From Strix aluco (taxonomy: Eukaryota > Chordata > Aves > Strigiformes > Strigidae): a stretch of DNA of 64,000 nucleotides. Both the position numbers and the translations under genes were made by a program. Positions 38,101 through 51,403 of this stretch are shown here, piece by piece. Where the stretch lies: assembly GCF_031877795.1 (NCBI RefSeq), contig NC_133935.1:54131330-54195329 (forward strand), in the 5' to 3' direction. Below the pieces are notes generated by a model that saw only the letters and a list, made by a program, of their open reading frames with translations, searched no databases and had not been told where the DNA came from. Each line of letters starts with the position of its first letter. The first letter of the stretch is position 1.

Positions 38101-39739
38101 CCTAATCTTATGGTTTTATTGCAGCAGTGGGGTCTGTAGCTGGGGTCCTGTGCCCACTGGCATTCAATCCTGCTATTTAGCTTTGCTGAACAGCTTGCTA
38201 AATCTTTTTCCTGTTGAGAACTGCTTTTTTTGTGTTTGCTCTCTATTTGAAGGCCTACTGATCACTTATGTCTGGAAGATACCAAGCAGGAAACCTACCA
38301 GCAGTTTAGGAGGCAGCATCTCTTCTCCCAAAGCCAGGAGGAGCATCTCTCTGGATGCTTTGACCTTCCTCTCCTCAAACCTAGCTCCACCATGTGGCTA
38401 GTTGAGCTACTTTTCATCTTCCACAACCCCAGTTGTATAACAGCTGCTTGGGGACTGCTTTGCAGGAGCTGCCCCAGGAAGGTTGTCTGAAGGGGCTTTC
38501 CAACTGTTCATCCTGACTCTCATTTGGAGAAGAGGCCCTATTCAAAGCGGATTTTGCATCGTTTCCCACAATTATCTAAGTAATTAAACACTGAGAAAAT
38601 ATTGGCACTCATAGCTAGCATAGACAAAGTTTTTGTTTCCATTTAAAATTTTCAAGATTAGCCAGTCCAAAGTCAACTGAAAATCCACCTTTTTCCTTCT
38701 AAACATTAGAAATCTGCTTTACAAAAATGAATGTAGAAATCCTGATGAACTACTGCCCCAGGCAGTGTTACCAGAAGCTGGGGGAGTCCATGTACAAGCT
38801 GGCTGACAAGAGTTGTCCCCCTGCCACATGTAATCCCAAGGGCCCAGCTCACACCAGGGTCACCTCAGGGACAGCTTCTCCAGGGAGCAAGCTGCACAGC
38901 TTTGAGGAGCAGCATGGCAGGGCTGTCCACCTCTCCCACCGCAAAAAAGGGAGCATTCAGAAGCCAGCAACTGCCATCTGATAAATTCATCTCACTCTTA
39001 AAACAATTCCCTACTCATTCTTGAAGTCCTCTTGGAAAAGTGGTTGGCAAGCAGGGGGAGCAGAATAATTGCTCTCATGGGCAGCAGTGCCCTCTGGGCC
39101 ACCACATCACAAGTCTCCCACGTGAGCTGGTATGTTGATCAGGAAGATGGCATCAAGGAAACATTGCCTTTGCAGGGCTAGAAAATGTTCAACCTATCCA
39201 ACTTATTCTGGAGGGGTTGCCTGAACACGGAGTATCCATTACATCTCTGCTGGAGAGGTGCAGTCTCAGTGCTGGATCTCATTTTTGTTAAAAAGGTATA
39301 AAATTTTATTTGGAGTCTCTAGCACTTCTATTATAGACTTTAAAAGAGCTGGAAGAGATTGGTAGGCAAAAAAAACCACCCTTATACTAGGAGCTTAAAA
39401 TGTTCCTTTTGAGCAGTGTACCCCAATACTTGAAACGTAAGGTTTGTCACACCTCAGGTATGGACTCAGCCACATTTTTAATGTCAAATTGAGCAGATCA
39501 CTACTGACTCCCCATAACAGCTTAGTGCTATTAATAGCTACAAAATATATAATGTGCTCCCTCAGCAGAAACGTGGCTTTCTGTTTTATTAACACTTTAT
39601 AACATTTCCTTCTCACTACCTGGGAGGATGGCATTTATATGATGTACTTAGCTCTCTAGTCTACCAATTTGGAAATTTATAAAGCAGCTCATCTAATTTG
39701 ATAGCATTTTCTTTTCTTTTTTCCCATACTTGCTCAAAG
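35156..39739. other. Intergenic DNA without recognised genes
   Basis: Unique AT-rich sequence. An AT-rich patch at about 36,540-36,610 has several TAAT/ATTA cores and could be a conserved non-coding element, but this cannot be judged without an alignment. Open frames are short and lack domains. Confidence 0.55.
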
Positions 39740-40420
39740 GCAACTTGGCAGAAAAGGCCATGGAGGTCCTAGTAGACTCCCAGTTGAACGTGAGCCAGCA
39801 AAGTGCCCTTGCCACAAAAAAGGTGACGGTATCCTGGGCTGCATTAGGCAGTGTTGCCAGCAGGCCGAGGGAGGTGATCCTTCACCTCTGCTCAGCACTG
39901 GAGAGGCTACACCTGGAGTGATGGGTCCCGTTTTGGGCTCATCAGTACAAGAGAGATATAGAGCTACTAGAGAGAGTCCAGCAAAGGGCCACACAGATGA
40001 TGAAGGGACTGGAGCACCTCACATATGAGGAGAGGCTGAGAGAGATGGGACTGTTCAGCCTGGAGAAGAGGAGGCTCAGGGGGATCTCATCAGTGCGTAC
40101 AAATATTTGAAGGGAGGGTGCAAAGAGGACAGAGCCAAGCTCTTTTCAGTGGTGCCCGGAGACAGGACCTGAGGCAATGGGCACAATCTGAAACACAGGA
40201 GGTTCCCTCTGAACATCAAGAAACACTTTTTCACTGTGAGAGGTGACAGAGCACTGGCACAGGCTGCCTAGGGAGTCTGTGTTTTTTGAAATATTCAAAA
40301 GCCATCTAGACATGGTTCTGGGCAGCCAGCTCTAAGTGGCCCTGCCTGAACAAGGCAGGGTTGGACCAGATGACCTCCAGAGGTCCCTCCCAACCGCAAC
40401 CATTCTGTGATTCTGTGAAT
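39740..40420 (+). mobile_element. CR1 non-LTR retrotransposon, 5'-truncated, plus strand
   Basis: About 680 bp match the typical avian CR1 end: the last part of the ORF2 region (GAGCCAGCAAAGTGCCCTTG, ATCCTGGGCTGCATTAGGCA, GTCCAGCAAAGGGCCAC), then the 3'UTR (CTGTTCAGCCTGGAGAAGAG, GGTTGGACCAGATGACCTCC) and the tandem ATTCTGTG units at 40,402-40,417. The reading frame is broken, so it is a dead copy. The 5' border is approximate. Confidence 0.95.
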
Positions 40421-43400
40421 TCTGTCTGATAGACAGATGGATACACAACCATCCTGTATGGGTCACAAGGATACATCCAGTGTGAAAAGCACACACAGAC
40501 TGTGAAGGGCAATGGCTCTCTAAGGAGTTGCTGTGGGCAACAAGGATGGTTACTTGCAGGCACTCCACCTAAACAAGTCTGCCGTAACAGCAAGGTGTTG
40601 GGGGAATAAGGTAACTATGGCAGTGTTGGTTCCTTTGATAGCTGGCTAATTGGGTTTGATAGCTCAGATCCTTTCTGATTTCTGACATTACATAATAGTT
40701 GCAAACCAGTCACTCTTTTCATCTCTGGGTCCATTGAAGAGATGATAGCTTTTCCTTTCAGACACTACTCCAAAATTTGTTTTTCACCTCTGTGTTCCGT
40801 GAGCCTTGCTTGGGTGACAGGTACATATCATGGCAGTCCCACTGTTCCCCCACACAGAGCTGAGAGCAGCAGAGATGGAGACCTCACAGCATGCGGTGTG
40901 CCCCACGGCTCAGGGGCCCTGGAATGGGCGTCAGAAGGTGCCCAGCTCACTTAATCCCTATTGGAAAGGTTACTTCACTATTTTTAGTTATTATTTACAG
41001 GTGTGAAGGTGCTTACAGCTTTGGTTAGATTTTATTTTAGCATTTTAAATTCAAAGGACTAAGAAACTTCAGGTGGAAAAAAGCCCCACAGGAAAAAACG
41101 CTAACTTAACTGCTGAGAATCATTTTTTAATGTAACCATAGAACAAAATAAACCAAAACAGCCTAGAAAAACCCTGAGGCATGTGATGATGGACCTAGGA
41201 AATAATTACATTTGTGCTTAATTTTATATCCTGTGAGTAATCTCAGTGATTTGACAAAACTCTTCCCAGTGCATAAAGCTAAGCACCTCCTCCAGTTCAG
41301 TCCAGAAGGTGGCTGCATTAGTTTGAGCACCATAACATTAACAACTCCTCCACCTAGCTGCCTTTTTCCATCATGTCAACTCGAGCAGCTGCAGACAAGC
41401 AGAGGCTCATTGAAGTGTTATTTTGGGGGAAGTGCCAGAAATTATTTATTTCAACAGACTTTTGAACATACTGTACTATTATTCTTAGAGTGTATTAAGC
41501 GAGTGTACTTTTAGTAGAGTGGATGCTTAATTCTTGTTTTGGGTAAAAAGATCATTTATTATGCACTAAAAATACACCAGTGGTATTATATATGATTAAG
41601 GGACATTCTTTCTAGTGGTGCCCTCATTAGCGAGTCTGCTATGAAAAATGTGTTTATTAGATAGCTAGCAGCACTTCAGTTTGTATTGGACCATTAGCTA
41701 GCAACCTCATGGGTGACTCTACTGCTGTTTCTGGGTGATCAGCTGAGGATTACTGCCTAGGGACTGTAATAACATAGCCCAGTTTGGGTGCAGTAAATCA
41801 CTAATGTCCAAATTATGTTATCAACATAAAGTATTTGATAATAATACAAAGCTAAATGACTGTTTGGAAAAGCTGATGATGGTGGTGTTGGCATCGATGT
41901 AATTCATGTGAGCTATACAGCACATAATCTGAAGCCTGAAATGATTTTTTTTTAAAAGTTATGGCCAAGTTTTGTTCTTATTTTAGTCACTTGGATTACT
42001 GCCTGTTGTGCTTAGGACTTGACATTTGCTGAATGCATTTAAAGAAACATACACAGCTCTAAAACTAGTTAATAGAATTTAATAGAAGAAACAGTCTGAA
42101 AGTCCCCTGAGAAGGTACCCAGCCCCTGAGAGATGCTGCCTCAGAGCAAATCCTCTTTCCACTCATGGGACACTGAACTACATTTCTGTTTTCTGCCTTC
42201 TCTGAAGAGGACCCATGCAATGAACACAGGGGAGGAACAAACTGACTTGGCAGACTCAGACTTACCAAAAAGATGAAATGAGCTATCTCAAAATAGAAAC
42301 AATCCAATAGAATCATCTTTCCTTGTCACCACCTCACCAACTCTACCAGCATGATCAAAAGGGAACGTAGATCATCTCCTGCCCTCTCTGGGTATTTCCA
42401 GATGAGCTTGGTTGACTCAGGTGGAGCAATCAAAGAGAGTATTACCATCTGTAGTCATCTGCTTTTGCTGATGGTTACCACCTCATAACAGCCAGCAGAA
42501 TCAATGTTTCAAACTGCACAGAATATTAATGTAAAGAGCCATCAGTTTGGGATTTCTTTGTTGATTTGTTGTGGGTTTTCTTTTTCCTGAAATTGAAACT
42601 TTCAGGAGATGGACAGCTTAGACAGGAGAGGAAGGTAATGTCTCTTGGTATGAACAGACAAACATTTTCTGGAGACACTGTTCTGCATCACGTTCTTTGG
42701 CTTCTCTTCTATCTATCTCTTCTCTTCTATCACGACTAGATAGCATGGTATGTTGAATTTCAGAGACTCCTGTTCATCCTCCAGTTACTGCCATTGCTAA
42801 ACCAGAGTTATGAATACAGAATTCCTCAACAGGGGGAATGGCAACTGCAGGAAATTTTGAGAAGTCTGGTGTATTCAAAACCTCAAGAAAGGGCAAATGA
42901 CACTGCGAGACTCAAAATGTTGGACAACTAAGAAAGAAAAAGATTTCAAGCCAGATTTTTTCTTTTTTCTGTGCATTTTTGAACTGTAGAAGTTAATCAA
43001 TACTTTGGAGAAAGTAAGTCTGTGCTAAAGATTCAGCATTTTAAATTAAATATATGGGGCTCTTCTACAGTAGAACCAGCAAAGGGCAAAGAGTGTTCCT
43101 AACCTCTCAAGGTTAAATAACAAAGATCAGACAAATCAATCTGCCCTTATTTGTCATGTAAAAATCAACTAATGGACCTTTTGCATCTGTTTAAAAAATA
43201 AAAACTTTTAGCTATTCATATGAGTACAAAAATATTGATCCACATGAAACAAAGCTATTAAATTGCAGTGTTACAGTATTCTCCATGGTTCAGACTATGG
43301 TTCAGACTGCATAAACTCTTGATAAGATGAGATGCTTTCATTCCTTAGTGTAAACAAAAAGAAGGAAAAAAGATAGGGAAGGAACACTATTTTATAAGTT

Positions 43401-46400
43401 TACTGATGTATGAGAGTGCTGGTATGCAATAGGAGCAGTATCTCCATCTATGGACTCCAGCTGTATGGTACAAACTAGAAGTCGACATGCAAATAACAAA
43501 ATATCAAACAATGCTTCTATGTGACAGGCCTCAGAAAGGTTTAATTTCATGGGATTCCTTCAGTTCCTCCATAATACCTATGTATGCCTAATTTATTACC
43601 TGTTTGTAATAAAGACATGAGCTAAAGAAGACAAACTGATGAATCTGCAGTTAATTGCTTTAGCTGAAATATTATTAAATAACCACAAAGGTGCAGTTTA
43701 CCCATCCCCTTATTAATCAAGAACGTTAATGGGTTTATTCCTATGTCAAAAGGAAAGAGAAGACAAGATTTTACATGACGTATATTAAGAATCAGTCGTT
43801 TAAAAATTCAGCATATAATTTTAAATGTTCTTCTTCCTACTGCCACATGGGAAAAGTATACTTTATTTTCATTTATATGCTTTCTATACCAAGAGGATTA
43901 CAGTAAAGTTTCCCAAATAGATGGCTGAATGTACAGCAGGCACGGGCCTTTCAGGGTTGGCGGAGAAGGAGGTATCAAAAGCTGAGTCTTGCCAAGCTGC
44001 CTATTTAGGTAATATTAAATGATAAAGATAAGGGCACTGATCTATCTTAAAATCACCAATCAGCCATTATTTAAGTAAATAATATGCAGAGATTAATGCA
44101 AAAAAATCAAGAAATGAGAAATATAAAACATAAACTAGTACTTTTAGAAAGGAGAGTATGAAAAAGCAGAAATTGATACTGGTTTTTTTGCCATTCCTTG
44201 GCCTTTTGAGACTGTGAGGTTTTTGAAGGAGTGACCTATGCAGCTGCAATAATGTAGTACATCCTTGGGCAATATCTTAAAGTAATCATAACCACAATTA
44301 CAGCCTGAAACATGCAATCCCTAGCTGTAGCTCATAGTGCCACCAGCTCCTAGTACACTTTGTACCTTCAAAATGTACAGCTTGCATGTGTGTTTCATGC
44401 CAAGTTTGTCCCAGGCATTCAAGAAGCATGTGTGTGTGGTTGACTCACATACATTATGCACCACTACACCACTTCATGGAAGTGGGTGGCTAGCAGCGTG
44501 AGATCCTACAGCTCAGTGTGAAAAGAGGTTGATAGAGGAATAAGGAATCTTTCACCATATTTTTGCTTATTCTGTTTATTTGTACAAATGTAAAAGACAT
44601 GGCTTCTCTAAATATTTCAGCTATACTCTCAGGTTTTTCTTGGCATTACTGGTTAATTCTGCTCCCTCTCATCCTCCTCTTGCTCTGTCACACACAGTCC
44701 CTCAGCAAAACCTCTCCACCCAAAGAGTTCAAGCCCACATGTGCCTTTGATTTGAGCTTAACTTGGCTTTTACTTAGCTATCTCCTATAGTTCTTCTAAG
44801 ATGAAGGGCGGTAGTTACACCTAACATTTTCAGTACTATTTATCACAACCTGTTACAGCAAGTTTGAGTGAAATCAGTAAGCCTGTTCAGGGTTGCCAAG
44901 ACGACCATTGCATAATGTGGTTCAGCTTAAGTCCAATGTGCTACACTGGTCAGACAGGTCACCACCCCATAAATTAGAACACATAATTTGGAATAAGAAA
45001 AGAATGCGGGCTATTTTTGCTAAGGAGTGCACCGTTGGGTTTTTGTTAGAAATCTCAAGGTGTGCACATGCTATATGTTGGTGTTAAAAGCTCCAAGCAT
45101 TTTTTGTCTTAAGACTGTGCACAAGTGTGGTTGGTCACAGCTCACTGCTAGAATATTTGCAAAATGCTCATGGGAACTCTTGGAATAATTAAAGAATGGT
45201 GTCTCCATGACAGGATAACACCCATCCCATTTCTTGCTGAGGAAACAATATGGTTATATATTATAAATTATGGCTAATTATCTCACATCCTGTTTCCTCA
45301 TAGTCCTAAACACAGGAAGCCTTTTCTTTTCCATGATATTCAATCTTGCTGTTAATAACATCTTTCATTTCTACAGTGGGATGTATTCCAGAGGATTCCA
45401 GTCTATCTTCACGGAGCACAGTCAAAGTATGACCACGACCTGGCATGGCAAGAGGAAAATTCCAGCCAAGACCACTACAACATTCCTCTGATCCTATATA
45501 AAAGGGTTGCTGCTATCCACAAAGAACTGAGAAAGTCCAATTTCCTAGGGTTTTGACCAAGATCTTCAGCTTCAGAGCCAAAACATACTTTAATTGAGCA
45601 GGAAACTCTCAGGAACTGAGGCACAGTTCCTGGATATGGAAATACTGTGAATCTGAAATGTGTGCTGCCAAATTTTATCTGATCTGATCCCACCCATTGG
45701 ATTCTTTTGAAGCTCAGTTTTGCCAAAGATTAAGTCAAGGGGATTTTTTGTATTTAGTTTACTAAATGGTAAACATGGCTGGTTCAAACACAAATAGTAG
45801 AACCAATAGCTGATTAATCTCTTCTAATGAGTTAGAAGACCAAAAAAATTCCAACCAACCAATCAACCAAAAATCCACAGCAGAGGTTTGATAACTTTGT
45901 TTCCAACATAGCCCTAGCATTTATTAAAAACACAAGAAAAAAAAAATAGAAGAAAAAAATAACAGCTCCGTTGTCTATACTCTGACTGTCTATACTTTTA
46001 GGTGTTAGACCAACCTTTCTCATTCTGTTTGGCTATAAAGCAGAAGTCTTGAATTCCTCATTCATGTGAGTTAACTCACCCCACATACTTTTGCTTATAG
46101 AATATCATGCTATATTTCCAAACAATTAAGCTTGCAAGCAAAGACATACTGCATGTAAATAAAAACACAGTATCTCAATCAAACAGTTTTTTAAAACAAG
46201 GGAAGAATGAAAAGCTCTAACACCGAAATAATGTTCTCAGTGCAGCCAAGTATCCGAGGCATCTTGACAAACAAAACACACAGTCTGCTTATGTGGATAG
46301 ATATACACATGGCAGAACTTTAAAATTTAAAATTTCCTAAAAAGCAATGAGAATGCAAGTACCAAAGACAGAGACTTCAGAACGCTACATTATTAGAACA

Positions 46401-49400
46401 ATGATTTAATCCACCTAGTTTATTTCCAGTTAATGCATTTTTTGGCATAAGTTGAATTTGAAATTAAAGCAATAATCAAAATTCATTGCTGGAAAGAGGG
46501 AGAGATAGATCCCCAGAAAATTTCTGAAAAAAAATAATCAAGCAACCAATTTATAAGTACTTCAAAGATAATAAGAAGATAAGGACCAACACTAATTTTT
46601 AAAGAACAATGGATGCCAAACCAATCTCATTTCCTTTTATAGCAGAGTAACAGGCCCCTTGGATAGGATAGACAGAGCACTTGCCGCATATTTGATTTTA
46701 GTAGGCCTTTCAATGCTGTTTAACCTAAGAAGGAGATTGAGAGGGAATTAAAAAAGTTAAAAGCAGATAAAAATCTGTTGCAAAGAGGAAGGGGACAATC
46801 TGATCCCAGTGCTCACGGTGGACAGGACCAAACATACGGGCTTCTGATGCAGCAGGAAGGATTCCAGTTATGGATCAGAAAAGCTTTCCAAAAGTATAAA
46901 TTTTAAACCAGAGAAATAGCCTGCTTGACAAAGTTTTGGAAGAGAGAGTCCACCACCAGAGATCTTGAAGAACAAATTCATTGAAGGAGCAACATATGCA
47001 TGACTGACCCTGCATGGGGGCAGAGAGGGTGAATGAACTCTGAATAAACTCTTAGAGTCCAGTTCAGGCTTTTTTGATGCCGTTTGAATATATCTATATT
47101 CTTCAAGAGTTCAGAATCCAAGAGCCAAATAGAGGAATCATTCATTGCTCAAACGAGCATCTGAAGCCAGACAGTAAAAATACTACATCATCAATGGTTC
47201 TTTTGTTCCCTGGGCATAGGATATTTTGGTGGCTTTAATCAATCACTCCCAACACTGTCACAACAGAAAGAAAAACCCACTATGCTAAAATTTTTTCACC
47301 TTATCTTTTCCAGAGACAGAATGTAGTACTGGCAGCTTCAAGACTCCAAAAATACCACTTCAGGCTCATTCAAGCTTATTACATTGAGAAAGTAATAATA
47401 ACAAAAGTCACTTACCTGTGCCTTTTTTGCAAAGTTGTGTAGATGGTAAATGGCATAGGATGGCGCAGGATACTTCCAAGTTAAGCATTGAAATTCACAG
47501 CACAAATACGCAACTATCTCCATCTTTCCCTCTGTGCTCTACGCCAAACCTAATTTCTGCACTCATGGATAACTACCGTTTTGTCCTCCATGAGTCCCAC
47601 TCTCTATCACATCCTCACTCATCCCCGCTTTCTTCACCCACCACTTCCCCTCCTGTGCTCTACCATATTATATTCAAAACCTCTGAGTCTGTTCTGCCAT
47701 CACTTCCCTCTCTCCCGCTCCCTAATACCACTCATTTCTAGTATTGCACTCCCAGTTGCCGCCATCTCCAAACGACCATGCCCTCATTCACACCATTCTC
47801 CCTGAGTGTCTTCGTCTTCCTCTGGCACACCTCACTCCTACCTGTCCTCACAGCTGTGCCAGGAATACGGCTCTGCTTCTGCTTTCACACAACGCTGCCC
47901 TCCCAAGGAGTACACAAGTCAGCAAGAGACTCAGCTTCAAGTAAGTTTCCAGTTCTCGTAGCTGAAGGGAAACTCTGACAATGTGGGCAGAGTACAGCCC
48001 CAAAACAAAACACAGGGCACGCACAAAGGGCCTCCAGAGTACTGCTAAAAATCATGTGCCTCCTACAGCTTGGGGTTTACTCATGATGTTTGAGTAGAAC
48101 ATTCTGGAGCCAGCTGGAAAATGAAGGCAATAGTAACTGTCTTCACTAGTCCTATCCTTCACCTACAAGGATTTATGGTTGTGGTGTCCACCTTGACTAA
48201 GGATAACCTCTGCCATCAGTCACTTGAAGAACACTTGAAGAAGCTAAAGACTTTAGAACATGTAAAAACAGACTAAAGAAATTACGTTTTTACCATCCTA
48301 AAGCATAAAAAAAACCCCAAACATCAAAAATAAGAAACTTGGCTCCCAAATCATGACATCAAAAGATTCTCCTGTCAATGAAACTGGCTGGTGCTCCCAA
48401 CTCGTTCACTAATCCAGAAATTGTAACCAGTTATTTCTGTAACCGCTCATACCAATTTTGTCCCAGTCTAATACCTCTTTTCCTTCCATCTTCACCTCAA
48501 TTCCCAATGGTATTTCATCTATCCCTTCAGGTTGACTTTTGAGAAAAACACTGATGGGTACATGAATGAGTGTGGAATCCGATAAATTTATGAATGTGCC
48601 TGTATCATAGGGTTTGCAGAGGTTAGTAGAAGATCAGAGTTCATGACCCCCTACTTCTATATCCCTGTACAAAACCTGGACTCCTCACTCCTCCTTTCAC
48701 CAGGCACAGAGAAAGCTACATCTCACGCTGCCCTCCTCCTTCGACAGAACTGACCAATCACTCACCCTTGACAGGCTAGTTCTGGGAGCAGACATCCAAC
48801 TGGACAGCACTGCCCTTCAGTCCCAGTCAGACTGGAAACCTCCGTGGGCTGGAACTTCATGTACACATAGGAAAACTCAAGAGATACTTGCCAGAGCTGA
48901 CAGCAGTCAAGTCCTAAATTTTTCTCTCCATCATAAACAGTGTAGAGTACACGCCCATCTCAAAAGGTGGATGACAAAGGGCCAAAGCCATTTGTCTGTT
49001 ACTACATACCCTGAAGTTGTGTGAGTAGCTACAAAGGCCAGTGCTGGAATGGATGTAAGATATACAGAGGAACAAATAAAAGTACAGAGAGCACCTCAGA
49101 AGTGATGAGTGTTTCTCTTTGTATTCCTCTCTCCCACAGACACCTCTTCAGCTTGCCTGGCTCTTCTGCGCAATAGGATCTGTGCAGCATGAGTAGATGA
49201 CAGCAAAGCCTTCATGACTTGTGACAGAAACAGTGAATATCGAGGCTTTCCCCGCATCTGTGAGTCCCAAATGACTTAGTAGTCATTTTAATTAAAAGAC
49301 TCAACAGTAACAAATAATAACATACAGCAGTTCTGTATAGTATGCCATCCTCACAACAAAACCTTACCTCTGTGGTTGGCTAGTCAAAAATCCAGATGTT

Positions 49401-50290
49401 TTTCTGCTATCGTTCTCCCTTCTTAATTGCTTCAGTGCCTTGTTCTAGGGTCATTCAAGATTTCAGTCTATTCAAAACACAGCACTGAAAGTCATCTTTC
49501 TTACTTTATAACAGGGCTTTCTTTAATCCCAACCTTCAAACCCGCTTATTCCTTTCTTTAGATGATCCCACTGAAGATCTGGGGAGTTCATTAACCTTAA
49601 TAACTTTAAAGTCAGACTTACCTTAAACATTTCATCTCCATTCATAAGTCTGTGCTTTCCAACCTATGGCTATAGTCTTGCTTCTTATTACATTTCTCTG
49701 CAGCCTGCTAATGAATCCAGTCTTTTCCTTTCTTCCTGACTCTTCTTACATGCTGTCCCCCCAGGCTCCTCTTACTTGATTCAAGTTCTTCTGAGTTAAT
49801 CCTAAATTAATTCCATCAGTAATCACAGCAACTAATAAGGTATCATCATTCTTGACAGACTGACACTAACACATATTTTACTCCACACAGGCTGCAACAA
49901 CTTCATTGTGGACACAAGGAGACACTCAACCAAGCCTGCATATTTGGGGTAGCTGGTTCCCCTTCCCTGTTGTTTGTTGGTACGGCAGGTGTGTCGCCCT
50001 GGGGGTTCAGCTGAGGTTTGGTGCTCCATGGCGTCCCCCAGCTCCCCACTGCCTCTGAGCCTGTGTGGAGGCGCTACGGCAGACTCACAGAGTCTGGTAG
50101 TGCCGTGATAGAGATGTACAAACACGACCGGCCTGCAACAGAGGCTGCTGCACTGAACAACTTTTCTATTGGCTATAATCAGGATGTATGACAAGATGAC
50201 AAACCGCTTCAAAAAACCTGGTTGTATAAATACATAAGGATTAAATCTCACTACTTCTGTGAGGCCCACAAACACCAGCCAGCAACAATC
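40421..50290. other. Intergenic DNA without recognised genes
   Basis: Mostly AT-rich unique sequence between the CR1 copy and the CpG island. A 12-bp tandem duplication is at 43,285-43,308 and an 11-bp one at 48,221-48,242. A pyrimidine-rich stretch (47.5-47.9 kb) gives longer open frames by composition only. No gene is supported. Confidence 0.6.
43285..43308. repeat. 12-bp tandem duplication
   Basis: ATGGTTCAGACT occurs twice in a row without mismatch. Confidence 0.9.
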
Positions 50291-50877
50291 ACCACTGACA
50301 CCAGTGGCGCCTGGAGGGACGCTTGCAGCAGCAGAGCTCCTCTCCCCGCGCAGCCGCGGGGCAGGCCCCACGCTGCCCCCGTGCCCCACGCAGCGCCGCG
50401 GCCGTGCTGGCGTTCACAGCAAACAGGCACGGACGGCAGCAGGCAGCCCGCTGGGGGCACGGAGCTGAAAGCCCCGCGCCTCCCTGCGAGCGCTCAGGGC
50501 AGCGGCAGCGACGGCTCCCAGGGCCCGGCCCGCCCCGGCCTCTCGCCCCACCGCCGCCACCGCCGCCATCGGCCCGGCGGAGGACAGCAGCCCCAGGCTG
50601 GGCCGAACCGGCTCGTCAGCCCCCACCGCCTTCTCAAACGGGTCGCAGTCCTCTAGTCTCAGGGCTCCGTCCAAAGCTCCCTTTTGCCCAATTTTATTAA
50701 AATAATAATTTTTAAAAAAATTGCACTCGAGGTGCCCCGCGTCGCGGTCAGATGACGTGTCCGCCCGCGCGCCCCGCCCATGCCGCCGCGCCGCCACCAG
50801 GGGGCGCGCCCGCCCCGCAACGTGCGGCCCCGCCCCGCCCCCCCCCGCCCCGGCCCTGCGCGCCCGCCCCCCCTCCC

Positions 50878-50882
50878 ATTGG
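50878..50882 (-). promoter_or_regulatory. Inverted CCAAT box (NF-Y)
   Basis: CCCATTGGCT contains CCAAT on the minus strand, at a usual distance (about 130 bp) upstream of the presumed start region. Confidence 0.5.
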
Positions 50883-50909
50883 CTCCTCGCCTGCCGGCGG
50901 CGGCGGCGG

Positions 50910-50917
50910 GTCACGTG
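50910..50917. promoter_or_regulatory. GTCACGTG E-box
   Basis: GTCACGTG fits USF and MiT/TFE (CLEAR-type) sites. It lies 28 bp downstream of the inverted CCAAT box. Confidence 0.5.
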
Positions 50918-50944
50918 CCCGCCCCTTCCCGCCTCCCTTCGCCC

Positions 50945-50952
50945 TCTCGCGA
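50945..50952. promoter_or_regulatory. TCTCGCGA (BANP-type) motif
   Basis: TCTCGCGA, 8 of 10 bases of the TCTCGCGAGA element recognised by BANP at CpG-island promoters. It sits between the E-box and the ZNF143-like site. Confidence 0.45.
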
Positions 50953-50996
50953 CTCCCCCGCCCCTCCTCCCCTTCAAGACGGCGCTGGAGGACCTA

Positions 50997-51007
50997 TCCC
51001 ACAATGC
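50997..51007 (+). promoter_or_regulatory. ZNF143/SBS-like site
   Basis: TCCCACAATGC fits the TCCCANNRTGC core of the ZNF143/THAP11 motif found just upstream of many CpG-island start sites. It lies 45 bp after the TCTCGCGA motif. Confidence 0.55.
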
Positions 51008-51009
51008 TC

Positions 51010-51403
51010 TCGCCGGCGGCGCGGGACGGTTTGGAGGCGTCTCGCTGGCGGCCTGCGCCGCCCGCCGCCACGCCGCAGCCCTCCCACCGCCCTCCCTCCG
51101 GCCCCCCCCGCGGCGGAAGGCGGCGGAGCAGCGCCCCCCCGCGGTCCCCGCCGGCGCTGCGCATTCCCGGCCGCGCGTGGACATGTGGCCCGGCGGCCGC
51201 TGAGCGGGGCCCCGCCGAGCCCAGCCCGCCCTCCCGCCGCGCCTCCTGCCCGGGCGGACGCTCCTCGGCCGCAGCGGGGCGGCGGGCGCCGCTCCCGGAA
51301 GTCCCGAGGCGGCGGTGGCGGAGGAGGCGCGGGGAAGCGGAGGCTCCGTTTCATGCAGGCGGCCGCGGAGCAGTGACCGCGCGAGGGGACGCCGCGGCGC
51401 CAG
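51010..51403 (+). other. SCAF11: Probable non-coding first exon of SCAF11 (5' end approximate)
   Basis: The start is inferred from the motif cluster that ends at 51,007. The right border is the donor CAG|GTGAAC at 51,404. The sequence shows no in-frame start followed by anything like the SCAF11 RING-finger N-terminus, so it would be 5'UTR. A second donor, ATCC|GTGAGT at 51,981, could end a longer or alternative first exon. SCAF11 is an SR-related, CTD-associated nuclear protein involved in pre-mRNA splicing. The assignment rests on synteny, not on coding sequence. Confidence 0.4.

Noticed and set aside
39730..39921. 63-codon frame at the left part of the CR1 copy
   Set aside because: It is a remnant of the end of CR1 ORF2 in a truncated, broken copy, not a host gene.
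47418..47980. Overlapping frames rich in Ser/Pro/Leu/His, suggestive of a small gene
   Set aside because: They lie in a pyrimidine-rich, low-complexity stretch that is open in several frames at once. No domain or splice structure is visible.
49832..50389. 185-codon minus-strand open frame next to the CpG island, a possible divergent gene
   Set aside because: No recognisable domain or credible splice pattern, and it straddles the composition boundary. A divergent non-coding transcript cannot be excluded but is not supported.
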